DNA of 64,000 nt from Methylocystis suflitae (GTDB lineage Bacteria > Pseudomonadota > Alphaproteobacteria > Rhizobiales > Beijerinckiaceae). A program made the position numbers and the translations under genes. The stretch spans positions 1 through 64,000 of the forward strand of contig NZ_JAMRYX010000241.1 of the NCBI RefSeq assembly GCF_024448135.1. The letters are read 5' to 3'. The notes below the pieces were generated by a model. It was given only the letters and a program-made list of their open reading frames with translations. It was not told where the DNA came from and did not search any database. Shown piece by piece: positions 18,424 through 25,621 of the stretch. Numbering within the stretch: position 1 is the stretch's first letter; every line of letters starts with the position of its first letter.

Positions 18424-19530
18424 TCATCGTTCCTCCTGCGCGCAAACCATATCGATGCAGGATACCGCCGCATCGATGTCGCTTTCCTCGACTGTGAGCG
18501 GAGGAAATAAACCAAGGACCGACCCCATCGCGCGGGTGAGGAGCCCGTGCTCGGCCAGCTTCAAGCGCATGGGCTCCGCGTCTGCCGCGAGCGTTAGCGC
18601 CTGCATCAGTCCAAGGCCCCCCAGCGCCGTAAAGGCTGCGCGACGCCGGTAAAACAACGCCGACAGCTGGTCTTCGAGATACCAGCTTCGGCTCTGCACG
18701 CGTTCCTGAAAGCCAGGCGTCGACAGAGCGTCCATAAGCGCGTGCCCGGCCAGAAGCGCGGCCCCGTCAGCAAGCGTTGAGCCGCCGAGCGCCCCTCGCG
18801 CCAGTCTTTGCGTGACGACGAGCGCAGCCAGCGGCGGGGCGTCTGCAGGCGCGTGATGAGCGATCATCAGGTCCGGGGTGATGCCGGTCCATTCATGCGC
18901 CCAAAGCATGCCTGAACGGCCGAGGCCACAGAAGGTTTCGTCGAAACCGAGTATGAGCCCATATTCGTCTGCGGTCTCGCGCAGTCTGGCGAGCACGCTT
19001 CCCGGGACGACCTCAAACCCGGCTCGGGTCCTGACCGGAGCGATCAGAATGCCCGCAGTCGTCACGCCGACTTCCGCCTGCACTGCGGCGTGATCGTCGG
19101 TTCGGAGAATGACGATCTCATCATCGTCTTCAAGGCCAGGCGGAGGGCTCTCCGTTCCATCAGCATCCCCGACGCAGACAATGAACCGGCGGCGCTTGGG
19201 GCGACCGACGACGCGATGGTAACGGCGAGCCATTTCGACGGCGGAACGCCAGGCGTCGCCCTCGGAGGGAAGCAAAAGCACGCGGTCGCCAAAAGAAACG
19301 GGCGAAATCTTCCCGCATAAAGCATCGGAAAGCGCCGCTGCGTCCGGCTCTGATTGCGACGAGCCTATTGGCGCGTTCGTGCAGAGCGCCGATCCCATGG
19401 AATTCTCTGAAAAGAAGAGCGATGCGCCGGAAAAGTCGAGTGGCCCACCCACCACGCATGCGTCACCCGTGACGGTGCGTTTGATGGGCTCGTCAGGCTC
19501 GCTCGTCGAATCTGAGAATGTGGCTGACAT
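18424..19530 (-). CDS. Class III aminotransferase-like protein without the PLP lysine
   Basis: 368 residues, short for this family. The segment LILGFDETFCGLGRSGMLWA corresponds to the DEVQTGFGRTG region of acetylornithine or GABA aminotransferases. Downstream, where active enzymes have the PLP-binding Lys (TLGKxLGGG), this protein reads PDLMIAHHAPADAPPLAA with no Lys. The N-terminal substrate region is also atypical. It is probably a non-catalytic or repurposed homologue. It lies 57 nt downstream of the AHSA1 gene and likely shares its sigma-54 promoter. Confidence 0.7.
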   Translation of the reverse strand: MSATFSDSTSEPDEPIKRTVTGDACVVGGPLDFSGASLFFSENSMGSALCTNAPIGSSQSEPDAAALSDALCGKISPVSFGDRVLLLPSEGDAWRSAVEMARRYHRVVGRPKRRRFIVCVGDADGTESPPPGLEDDDEIVILRTDDHAAVQAEVGVTTAGILIAPVRTRAGFEVVPGSVLARLRETADEYGLILGFDETFCGLGRSGMLWAHEWTGITPDLMIAHHAPADAPPLAALVVTQRLARGALGGSTLADGAALLAGHALMDALSTPGFQERVQSRSWYLEDQLSALFYRRRAAFTALGGLGLMQALTLAADAEPMRLKLAEHGLLTRAMGSVLGLFPPLTVEESDIDAAVSCIDMVCAQEER

Positions 19531-19587
19531 GTTGCTCTGAGCTCGCCATTGGTCGCCGCTCCGATGAGTTCGGGCAAGCGTGGCGTT

Positions 19588-20058
19588 TCAGGCGCCGTGT
19601 TCGATGAGGTCGGGGAGTCTTTTGGCAAGAGAGTTCAACACGCTCTGCGAGCCTTTGAGCATGACGTCGTAGACCGCGTCCGCCGTGGGGGCAGCGTCGA
19701 TTCCGTCCTGGGTAAAAACAAAATGCGTGCCGCCATTCGGCAGCTGCGAGATCGTCCACGTGACTGTCGTGTCGATGTATCGGCCAAAACCCTTCAGCTC
19801 ATCGTCGCCGCCCGACCAGCTGAAACGCAACATACGGCCGGGCTCCACAGCGAGAACCTGGCACTTGAACTCGCCGTCCCAACGCTCGATCGGGCGGCTC
19901 CAGATCGTGAACTTGTGGCCGTCAACCGGCTCAACGTCATTTGGAAAGAACCAAACGGCGAGCCATTCGGAATCTGTCATCGCGCGCCAAACGGCCTCGA
20001 TCGGATGTTCGAGGTCCTTCTCCGTCGTGAGGCTGCGTGTCTGTGTCGCGTCAAGCAC
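19588..20058 (-). CDS. SRPBCC/AHSA1-domain protein
   Basis: 156 residues of the START/Bet v1-like fold: HPIEAVWRAMTDSEWLAVWFFP at the N-terminus, then beta strands with FKCQVLAVEPGRMLRFSW and TTVTWTISQLPNGGTHFVF, and a long C-terminal helix. AHSA1-type bacterial proteins bind hydrophobic ligands or act beside chaperones. It is the first gene of a probable two-gene operon with the aminotransferase-like gene. Confidence 0.83.
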   Translation of the reverse strand: MLDATQTRSLTTEKDLEHPIEAVWRAMTDSEWLAVWFFPNDVEPVDGHKFTIWSRPIERWDGEFKCQVLAVEPGRMLRFSWSGGDDELKGFGRYIDTTVTWTISQLPNGGTHFVFTQDGIDAAPTADAVYDVMLKGSQSVLNSLAKRLPDLIEHGA

Positions 20059-20087
20059 CGAGTCCTGCTCCCGTTACCGCTTAACAA

Positions 20088-20102
20088 GCAAGGCTCAAGC
20101 CA
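20088..20102 (-). promoter_or_regulatory. Sigma-54 promoter of the AHSA1/aminotransferase-like operon
   Basis: The minus strand reads TGGCTTGAGCCTTGC: exact TGGC and TTGC blocks, correct spacing, two defined mismatches. Start point near 20077, about 19 nt before the ATG at 20058. Confidence 0.65.
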
Positions 20103-20190
20103 AGACGCCGTGGCGCGGAATTCGACATCAAGCGATCGTCTCATTCTCAGCGGGGTCCCGCCGCTGGTCTTCACGCATAGCCTGCGCCTT

Positions 20191-20205
20191 TGGCTTCGAA
20201 CATGC
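20191..20205 (+). promoter_or_regulatory. Weak sigma-54 promoter candidate of the J-domain gene
   Basis: TGGCTTCGAACATGC has the right GG-N10-GC spacing but differs at four defined positions. A 12-bp perfect palindrome, TTTTGTACAAAA, lies just downstream at 20235-20246 and could be an operator. Confidence 0.3.
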
Positions 20206-20286
20206 ATGGCTGATCGCTCAACTCTCGTGAACGCTTTTGTACAAAAAAAGCGACGCGCGGGGCCGGTTCAGGCATGAGCGCTCCGT

Positions 20287-20751
20287 ATGACGGACAAAGA
20301 GCAATGGGTCGTCTGGAATGGCTCGTTGGGAATACTGGATATGGCGACCATCGGCGATATCCAGCAGGACGAGAGCGGCAGGAAGGCGTCTCTGGCGGCG
20401 CCCTATGGCGTCGTGGGGCCGTTCAGCCTTGACGAACTTGAAACGCTGGGGCGGATTGCCTTTGGCGAATGTCTCGTTATGTCGCGCCAGCGATGGCAGG
20501 AAGATCAGCTCGCTCTGCGTCTCGAGGCGCGAGAAAAGCGCCGGACGCTATTGTTTCGGGCGGATATCGACGATGACCATGAACATCGCGAAATTTTAGG
20601 GCTGCCATTCGATGGCCTGCTCAATCTTGCGGAGATCAACGCCGCCTTCCGGCAATTGGCCAAGAGCGCCCATCCCGACGCCGGCGGCAGCGATGAACAG
20701 TACCGTCGTATCGTCGAGGCGCGCGACGCGCTGCTCAAGAACATCGCGTAA
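20287..20751 (+). CDS. J-domain (DnaJ-type) co-chaperone
   Basis: 154 residues with a C-terminal J domain: EILGLPFDGLLNLAEINAAF, then RQLAKSAHPDAGGSDEQYRR with the HPD tripeptide that stimulates DnaK ATPase. The N-terminal 90 residues are not recognised and presumably bind the client. C-terminal J domains of this sort are found in small, dedicated co-chaperones. It is divergent from the AHSA1 gene, pairing a J protein with an AHSA1-type protein. Confidence 0.82.
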   Translation: MTDKEQWVVWNGSLGILDMATIGDIQQDESGRKASLAAPYGVVGPFSLDELETLGRIAFGECLVMSRQRWQEDQLALRLEAREKRRTLLFRADIDDDHEHREILGLPFDGLLNLAEINAAFRQLAKSAHPDAGGSDEQYRRIVEARDALLKNIA

Positions 20752-20913
20752 CGGGTTGCCGTAATCAGCGACCGACTTTGGCAAAGAACCGGCCGCGAAT
20801 CTGAGATTGGGACGCGTGTAGCACGGGCAAGGATTCTTAAGCCTGGCGCGCGAGGAATGATCCCTCCAGACATGGACTAGACTGCTAATTTTTGGCTAGA
20901 GCACAGTCCTCAA

Positions 20914-20938
20914 GGAACATCTGAGCCGGTGAAAGGTT
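20914..20938 (+). promoter_or_regulatory. EcfG-type promoter of csbD
   Basis: GGAAC, 16 nt, then GGTT, close to the GGAAC-N16/17-CGTT consensus of alphaproteobacterial general-stress sigma factors. It lies about 85 nt upstream of the csbD ATG. Confidence 0.6.
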
Positions 20939-21022
20939 TTAATGGTGGTGGAAGCCAGGCCCGGGCTCGGCTTTCCAAGGCGTCCGCCGCGATTGCGGCC
21001 GCCTCCTGACCAGGAGGAATTC

Positions 21023-21220
21023 ATGAACTGGGACACTGTCGAAGGCAACTGGAAGAAATTCACCGGAACGGTGAAAGAGCAATGGGGCAAGCTCACCGAT
21101 GATGACATCGCGCGCATCAACGGGAACCGCGAGCAGCTCGAAGGCATGATCCAGGAGCGCTACGGCGTCGCCAAGGACAAGGCGAAGGAGCAGGTCGACA
21201 ACTGGATGTCTCGCCACTAG
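21023..21220 (+). CDS. CsbD-family stress protein
   Basis: 65 residues with the family pattern NWDTVEGNWKKFTGTVKEQW and a C-terminal helix. CsbD-like proteins are small, charged and induced by general stress; their molecular role is unknown. A strong AGGAGG site precedes the ATG. An EcfG-type promoter upstream and a clear terminator downstream make it a single-gene unit. Confidence 0.92.
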   Translation: MNWDTVEGNWKKFTGTVKEQWGKLTDDDIARINGNREQLEGMIQERYGVAKDKAKEQVDNWMSRH

Positions 21221-21239
21221 CTCCAGCGCATCATTGCAA

Positions 21240-21270
21240 AACGCCGGCGAGATGCCCTCGCCGGCGTTTT
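21240..21270 (+). terminator. Intrinsic terminator of csbD
   Basis: Ten-bp perfect stem CGCCGGCGAG/CTCGCCGGCG (21242-21251 and 21257-21266) with a 5-nt loop, followed by TTTT. Confidence 0.85.
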
Positions 21271-21329
21271 CATTTCAAAAGCGACGCGAGCAATGTGTCC
21301 AGCAATTCGCGTCCAGCATTCGGCGCGTC

Positions 21330-21355
21330 GGAACATCTGGCTTGGCGCCGAGGTT
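21330..21355 (+). promoter_or_regulatory. EcfG-type promoter of the small gene/NepR-like operon
   Basis: GGAAC, 17 nt, GGTT. It lies about 35 nt upstream of the ATG at 21389 and matches the csbD promoter closely. Confidence 0.55.
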
Positions 21356-21388
21356 TTATAGACGCGTCCTCAAGACGAAGGTCTATCG

Positions 21389-21577
21389 ATGAAGAAAACC
21401 GTTCGCCCGTTCACCGTCGAATATCGATCGAAACGCGGCAGGTCGCGCACGGTGCGAGGCGGCGTTGCTTTACGCCTTACGGTTCGAGAAGCCGAACAGA
21501 TGACCGCGGGCAAAGACATGCGCGGTGAACTCTCCGCGTGGCGGTCGCTGTTCAAGCAGGAGGCGCGTTCGCCATGA
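21389..21577 (+). CDS. Small basic protein upstream of a NepR-like gene
   Basis: 62 residues, rich in Arg and Lys, not recognised. A GAAGG ribosome site precedes the ATG, and its stop overlaps the next ATG (ATGA), so the two are translationally coupled. The EcfG-type promoter upstream suggests general-stress expression. Confidence 0.6.
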   Translation: MKKTVRPFTVEYRSKRGRSRTVRGGVALRLTVREAEQMTAGKDMRGELSAWRSLFKQEARSP

Positions 21578-21765
21578 CTGCAGCTTCTCCGAAACTCGAC
21601 CGTAGACAAGGCAAGAGAGCGCTGCTCCGGCGCTCGATGAGCGAGGCGCTTGGAAAGCGCTTCTCGCTTTTATATCTCGACTTGATCATAAAGCCGGTAC
21701 CCGATGACCTCAAAGGTCTTCTGATCAAACTGGACTTCACTGATCGTCCGAACAAGATGCACTGA
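21574..21765 (+). CDS. NepR-like anti-sigma factor (copy 1)
   Basis: 63 residues. The core GKRFSLLYLDLIIKPVPDDL, then LLIKLD, follows the NepR pattern (LxxLYxDxxxxPVPDxxxxLLxKLD). NepR holds EcfG sigma factors inactive until PhyR binds it. The charged N-terminus is also typical. No ecfG or phyR gene is within the window. Its own promoter looks EcfG-dependent, as expected for negative feedback. Confidence 0.65.
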   Translation: MTAASPKLDRRQGKRALLRRSMSEALGKRFSLLYLDLIIKPVPDDLKGLLIKLDFTDRPNKMH

Positions 21766-21788
21766 GCTTCGAGAAACTTCGCCACACT

Positions 21789-21995
21789 TCACTCGGCGGC
21801 GCTTACCTCGCTAAGCTCTTCCAGCAGAGTGAGCATGTCGTCCGGCAGCGGCTCCAAAGCAATATCGGAAAATTGGCGTCTAAGCTGCTCACCGAGCCGC
21901 CTCACGCTCGGCTCCAAGTCAACCGCATCGGGTGTGTATCGGTTTCCTCTCATTGTCGTCTCTGTCAGTCTCGCTTGGTTTTCATGTGGCCGCAT
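21789..21995 (-). CDS. NepR-like anti-sigma factor (copy 2)
   Basis: 68 residues with LGEQLRRQFSDIALEPLPDD and LLEELSE, again the NepR core with the conserved P-x-P-D turn. The ATG at 21995 has GGAGAG; a TTG further upstream is less likely. A GGAAC lies 45 nt upstream on the minus strand, with a poorer -10 (GCTT after 16 nt). It converges with NepR copy 1, which is 24 nt away. Confidence 0.65.
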   Translation of the reverse strand: MRPHENQARLTETTMRGNRYTPDAVDLEPSVRRLGEQLRRQFSDIALEPLPDDMLTLLEELSEVSAAE

Positions 21996-22212
21996 GAGCA
22001 GCTCTCCACACGGGGAATGAAGCGCCGATTCGAAAATCTGTTCCGACAATGCTCCAAATTTTTTAAGGAATAGAAAAGCTTAGCCGCGAATAAGCGTTGT
22101 GGAGAACTCCAAACTAATCTCCACAAGCTTTAGTCGCAGCTGAGTTTGTCGTGCCGGCGGCTCGGAAAGCGTACGGCGATCGTCTGATCGCCGCCGTTCG
22201 ATTGAGCCGCAG

Positions 22213-23004
22213 CTATTTCTTGCCGATGCGAAATTGCACGGGCACTTCGAAGGTCAGACCCTCGTCCGCGATCACCGGCGGCGGCGGCGGGACCGGATCG
22301 GCCCGCTTCATCATCGCCAGCGCAGCGTCGTCGAAGAGTGGATGTCCAGCAGAACGTTTGATGCTGTAGCTGACGACATGGCCGCGCCTGTCGAGCGTGA
22401 AGGAAACGCTCGCTTCGGCGGATCGGCGACCGGCGGCGCCCGGATAACGCTTGTGTCGGTTGAGATGCGAGAGCAAGGCCTTTTGCCATGTGAGCTTCAC
22501 GGCGTTGGCCACGGCGTCGGCCCCTTGAACAGGCGCTACTGGCCTGTCGGACTGTCGGTCGGCGTCGGACTTGGGCGGCGCAGTCGCCTCAGAAGCGGCA
22601 GACTCAGCCGAGACGACCGGCTGCGCCTGATGTGCCTTCTCCTGCTCGATCGGCTTCTCCGGCTGGACGTTGTGCGTGAGTTCGGCGTCTTCGGATTCGG
22701 TGTGGGTGATCCGCTCTTCATTCGTCTCCTTCGCCTCTGATGCGGCGACGGAAGGCGCAGCGGCGGCCGCTTCGTCTGAGAGGGGTCCGGGCGGCAGATC
22801 CGCCGCCTCGGCGTCGCGCGGCGCGGCGGGCTCGAGAGACAATTCGATCGCCGGCGCGCCGGACGCGTTCTCGTCGAGATCGCCTCGCAAGGTCACCAGC
22901 GCGGCGACGGCGCCGCCGACATGCAGAAACAGGGCGAGAGCGACTGCGGCGCCCCAAAGCTTGCCGTTCGATTGCGGCTTCTGGAGAGCGGCGGCGGCGC
23001 TCAT
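22213..23004 (-). CDS. tonB: TonB energy-transducing protein
   Basis: 263 residues: one N-terminal membrane helix (about 15-36), a long Pro-, Glu- and Ala-rich periplasmic linker and a C-terminal TonB domain with HLNRHKRYPGAAGRR and the family pattern FDDAALAMMKRADPVPPPP. It links the proton-motive force to outer-membrane receptors. Its start overlaps exbD by 4 nt (ATGA). Confidence 0.93.
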   Translation of the reverse strand: MSAAAALQKPQSNGKLWGAAVALALFLHVGGAVAALVTLRGDLDENASGAPAIELSLEPAAPRDAEAADLPPGPLSDEAAAAAPSVAASEAKETNEERITHTESEDAELTHNVQPEKPIEQEKAHQAQPVVSAESAASEATAPPKSDADRQSDRPVAPVQGADAVANAVKLTWQKALLSHLNRHKRYPGAAGRRSAEASVSFTLDRRGHVVSYSIKRSAGHPLFDDAALAMMKRADPVPPPPPVIADEGLTFEVPVQFRIGKK

Positions 23005-23426
23005 GGCGTTGCCTGCTCCTTGCCGCCGGCGTCGAGCGCGACGAGCGCGACGCGCAAATAGCCGCCGGCGCGCAGACGCTCCAAGATCGCCATCATCTCG
23101 CCATAGGGCACGCTGGAGTCGGCCCGCAAATAGATGCGTTTCGACTTGTCGCCCAGGAGCGCGTCGAGCGCCGAAACGAGTTCGTTGCGTTTGACGGGCG
23201 TCTCGCCCAGGGCGAGCGCCATGTCGCCCTGGATCGTCACGTAAATGGGCTTGTCGGGTTTTTCATGCGGCGCGGCGTTGGATGCCGGGAGATCGACCGG
23301 AAGATCGACGGTGGCGAGGGGAGCCGCCACCATGAAGATGATGAGCAGCACGAGCATCACGTCGATAAACGGCGTGACGTTAATTTCGTGCGTTTCCTCA
23401 AGATCGCTTTTGAGATGAACGGCCAT
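23001..23426 (-). CDS. exbD: Biopolymer transport protein ExbD
   Basis: 141 residues with the short cytoplasmic N-terminus, one membrane helix (PFIDVMLVLLIIFMVAAPLA) that contains the proton-carrying Asp, and a periplasmic domain. It forms the proton channel with ExbB that powers TonB. Confidence 0.95.
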   Translation of the reverse strand: MAVHLKSDLEETHEINVTPFIDVMLVLLIIFMVAAPLATVDLPVDLPASNAAPHEKPDKPIYVTIQGDMALALGETPVKRNELVSALDALLGDKSKRIYLRADSSVPYGEMMAILERLRAGGYLRVALVALDAGGKEQATP

Positions 23427-23429
23427 GAT

Positions 23430-24239
23430 CTACTCCGCCGCATGAATTTTGTTGGCGGCGGCATGTCCGGTGCGGTCGAGATCGCGCGAGACGATGCGAA
23501 GCAATTCGCCGGAGAGATTGGAAACCAGTTCGAGATAGGCCGACGCCTGGCGCGCAAGGTGATTGTAGATGAGCACCGCCGGGATGGCGGCGAAGAGGCC
23601 GATCGCCGTCGCGAGCAGCGCTTCGGCGATGCCGGGCGCGACGACAGCCAGATTGGTGGTCTGTGCTTTGGAAATGCCGATGAAGCTGTTCATGATGCCC
23701 CAGACGGTGCCGAACAGTCCGATGAAGGGCCCCGTCGATCCAACGGAGGCGAGCAGTCCGGTGCCCCGCTTGATCGAAAGCGCTTCAGCGCGCTCGATTT
23801 CCGCGAAGGACGCTGCAATGCGCTCCTTCACGCCCGGCGCCGCAAGAATATCGGACGAAAGCTTCATTTCCCGCGTCGCCTCGCCAAGCAGCGCCTGCGT
23901 CAAACGGTCGCCGCCGCCAAGCGCCAGCCGCGCCTCGGAGAGGCCGCGCGCTTCGGAGAGGCGGCTGATCGCTGTCATCACGCGCTCGCGCGACCGTTTC
24001 AGTTCGATCGTTTTGGCGATGAGAATCGTCCATGTCGCGACGGACGCCAGCAGCAAGCCGACCATTACGAACTTCACGACGATGTCGGCGTTGACGAACA
24101 TCGTCCACACCGAAAGATCATGAGGCTTGGTGGCCGCAATCGCAGCGTCGAGCGCTTGCGACCCAGGTGCGGCTGCGACGCTCTGCGCAGCCAGAAGCGC
24201 GATGATTGAGATCACGAGATACTGCAAGGGACGTTTCAT
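23430..24239 (-). CDS. exbB: Biopolymer transport protein ExbB
   Basis: 269 residues: a signal-like N-terminal segment, a first membrane helix near 45-70 and two further helices including [13 protein letters not shown] and [17 protein letters not shown], all conserved in ExbB. It overlaps the upstream hydroxylase gene by 4 nt, so the whole block from the receptor to tonB is likely one operon. Confidence 0.95.
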   Translation of the reverse strand: MKRPLQYLVISIIALLAAQSVAAAPGSQALDAAIAATKPHDLSVWTMFVNADIVVKFVMVGLLLASVATWTILIAKTIELKRSRERVMTAISRLSEARGLSEARLALGGGDRLTQALLGEATREMKLSSDILAAPGVKERIAASFAEIERAEALSIKRGTGLLASVGSTGPFIGLFGTVWGIMNSFIGISKAQTTNLAVVAPGIAEALLATAIGLFAAIPAVLIYNHLARQASAYLELVSNLSGELLRIVSRDLDRTGHAAANKIHAAE

Positions 24240-24919
24240 GCTTCAGCCCATGTTCGAATCAGATTGTGATAAACGCCCGACAATTTGACGCAGGCAGGAT
24301 CGCCGGCGCCGAGCCGAGTCGTCAGGGATTGGATGGCCTGGTCAAGATCGAAGAGCAAAGCGCGCGCCACATTGTCTCGAATCATGCTCTGCATCCAAAA
24401 AAACGAGGCGATGCGCTCGCCGCGTGTGACTCCTTTGACAAGATGAAGACTCGTCGAAGGATAAAGCACGAGATCGCCTGCCGGAAGTTTCACTTCCTGC
24501 CGCCCGACACGATCCTCGATCACAAGCTCGCCGCCGTCATACTCGTCCGCCTCCGAGAGGAACAGCGTGCAAGAAAGATCCGTGCGAATGCGTATCGGCG
24601 TCCCGGGAATGCCGCGGATCGCATTGTCGACGTGCAATCCAAAATTGTGCCCAACGCCATAGCGATTGAAGAGCGGCGGAAAAATCTTGTGCGGCAGCGC
24701 CGCTGAGACGAACATCGACGACTGCGCAAGCGCCTCGAGCACATATTCGCCAAGTTCGCGCGCGACGTCGCCGGCTTGCGGCAGTTGAAGATTATTCTTC
24801 ACCAGAGAGGACTGCGAACCGGCGGTCGCGCGGCCATCCTCCCACGCCGCCCTGTCCATCGCCGCGCGAAAAAAGGCCACCTGCTGCTTGGAAAGAACTT
24901 CGGGTATGCAAATAAGCAT
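24236..24919 (-). CDS. PKHD-type Fe(II)/2-oxoglutarate hydroxylase (PiuC/YbiX family), copy 1
   Basis: 227 residues. The iron-binding H-x-D is in [10 protein letters not shown], with the distal His in [14 protein letters not shown] followed by the 2-oxoglutarate-binding Arg. PiuC-type proteins are iron-regulated and linked to catecholate siderophore receptors; the substrate is not firmly known. It sits between its paralogue and exbB. Confidence 0.9.
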   Translation of the reverse strand: MLICIPEVLSKQQVAFFRAAMDRAAWEDGRATAGSQSSLVKNNLQLPQAGDVARELGEYVLEALAQSSMFVSAALPHKIFPPLFNRYGVGHNFGLHVDNAIRGIPGTPIRIRTDLSCTLFLSEADEYDGGELVIEDRVGRQEVKLPAGDLVLYPSTSLHLVKGVTRGERIASFFWMQSMIRDNVARALLFDLDQAIQSLTTRLGAGDPACVKLSGVYHNLIRTWAEA

Positions 24920-24924
24920 CAGCG

Positions 24925-25608
24925 CTATGCTTCTCCCCAGTAGCGGATGAGATTGTGGTAGACGGTCGCCAGCTTACGCAGATCCGGATCGTCCGCGCCC
25001 ACGCGCGGCGCGAGCTCCTGTATCGATTCGTCGAGATCGCAAACGAGGCTGCGCGCCTCGTCGGCGCGGATCATGCTTTGCAGCCACAAAAATGAGGCGA
25101 GACGTAGGCCGCCAGTGACAGGCGTCACCATATGCAGACTGCCGGCCGAATATAGAATGAGATCGCCCGCCGGCGGCTTGAAGCGCCTTGAGCCATAGAT
25201 GTCTTCAACGATCAGTTCGCCGCCTTCATATTCTTCGGGATCGGAAAGAAGCACAGTCGCGGCGAGGTCAACGCGGATACGCGCGCCGGTCATGGCGTCG
25301 CCGCGTATCGCGTTGTCAACATGCGGATCGAAGTGGTCGCCGACGCCGTAGCGGTTGAACAATGGCGGATAGATGCGCAGCGGCACAGCCGTTGAAACAA
25401 AAGCGGGATTGGCGAGGAGCGACGAGAGCAGCCGCTTGCCGAGCGCGCGCGAGATTTCAGAGTCGGGCGGAAGTTGCTCGTTGCGCTTCGCCTCGCCGAC
25501 GTTCGCCCCGGCGGTGGAGGCGCCATCCTCCCACGTCGCCTGCGCCATCGCCTCGCGAAGGGCATTGACCTCCTTCCTATCAAGCGCGCCCTGTATGTGA
25601 GCAAGCAT
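24925..25608 (-). CDS. PKHD-type Fe(II)/2-oxoglutarate hydroxylase (PiuC/YbiX family), copy 2
   Basis: 227 residues, the same length as copy 1 and colinear with it, so the pair arose by tandem duplication. H-x-D is in [10 protein letters not shown] and the distal His in [12 protein letters not shown]. The ATG at 25608 follows the receptor stop by 13 nt; a start 38 codons upstream would run deep into the receptor gene. Both copies keep all expected iron ligands, so both may be active. Confidence 0.9.
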   Translation of the reverse strand: MLAHIQGALDRKEVNALREAMAQATWEDGASTAGANVGEAKRNEQLPPDSEISRALGKRLLSSLLANPAFVSTAVPLRIYPPLFNRYGVGDHFDPHVDNAIRGDAMTGARIRVDLAATVLLSDPEEYEGGELIVEDIYGSRRFKPPAGDLILYSAGSLHMVTPVTGGLRLASFLWLQSMIRADEARSLVCDLDESIQELAPRVGADDPDLRKLATVYHNLIRYWGEA

Positions 25609-25621
25609 TCGAAGCGCTCCC

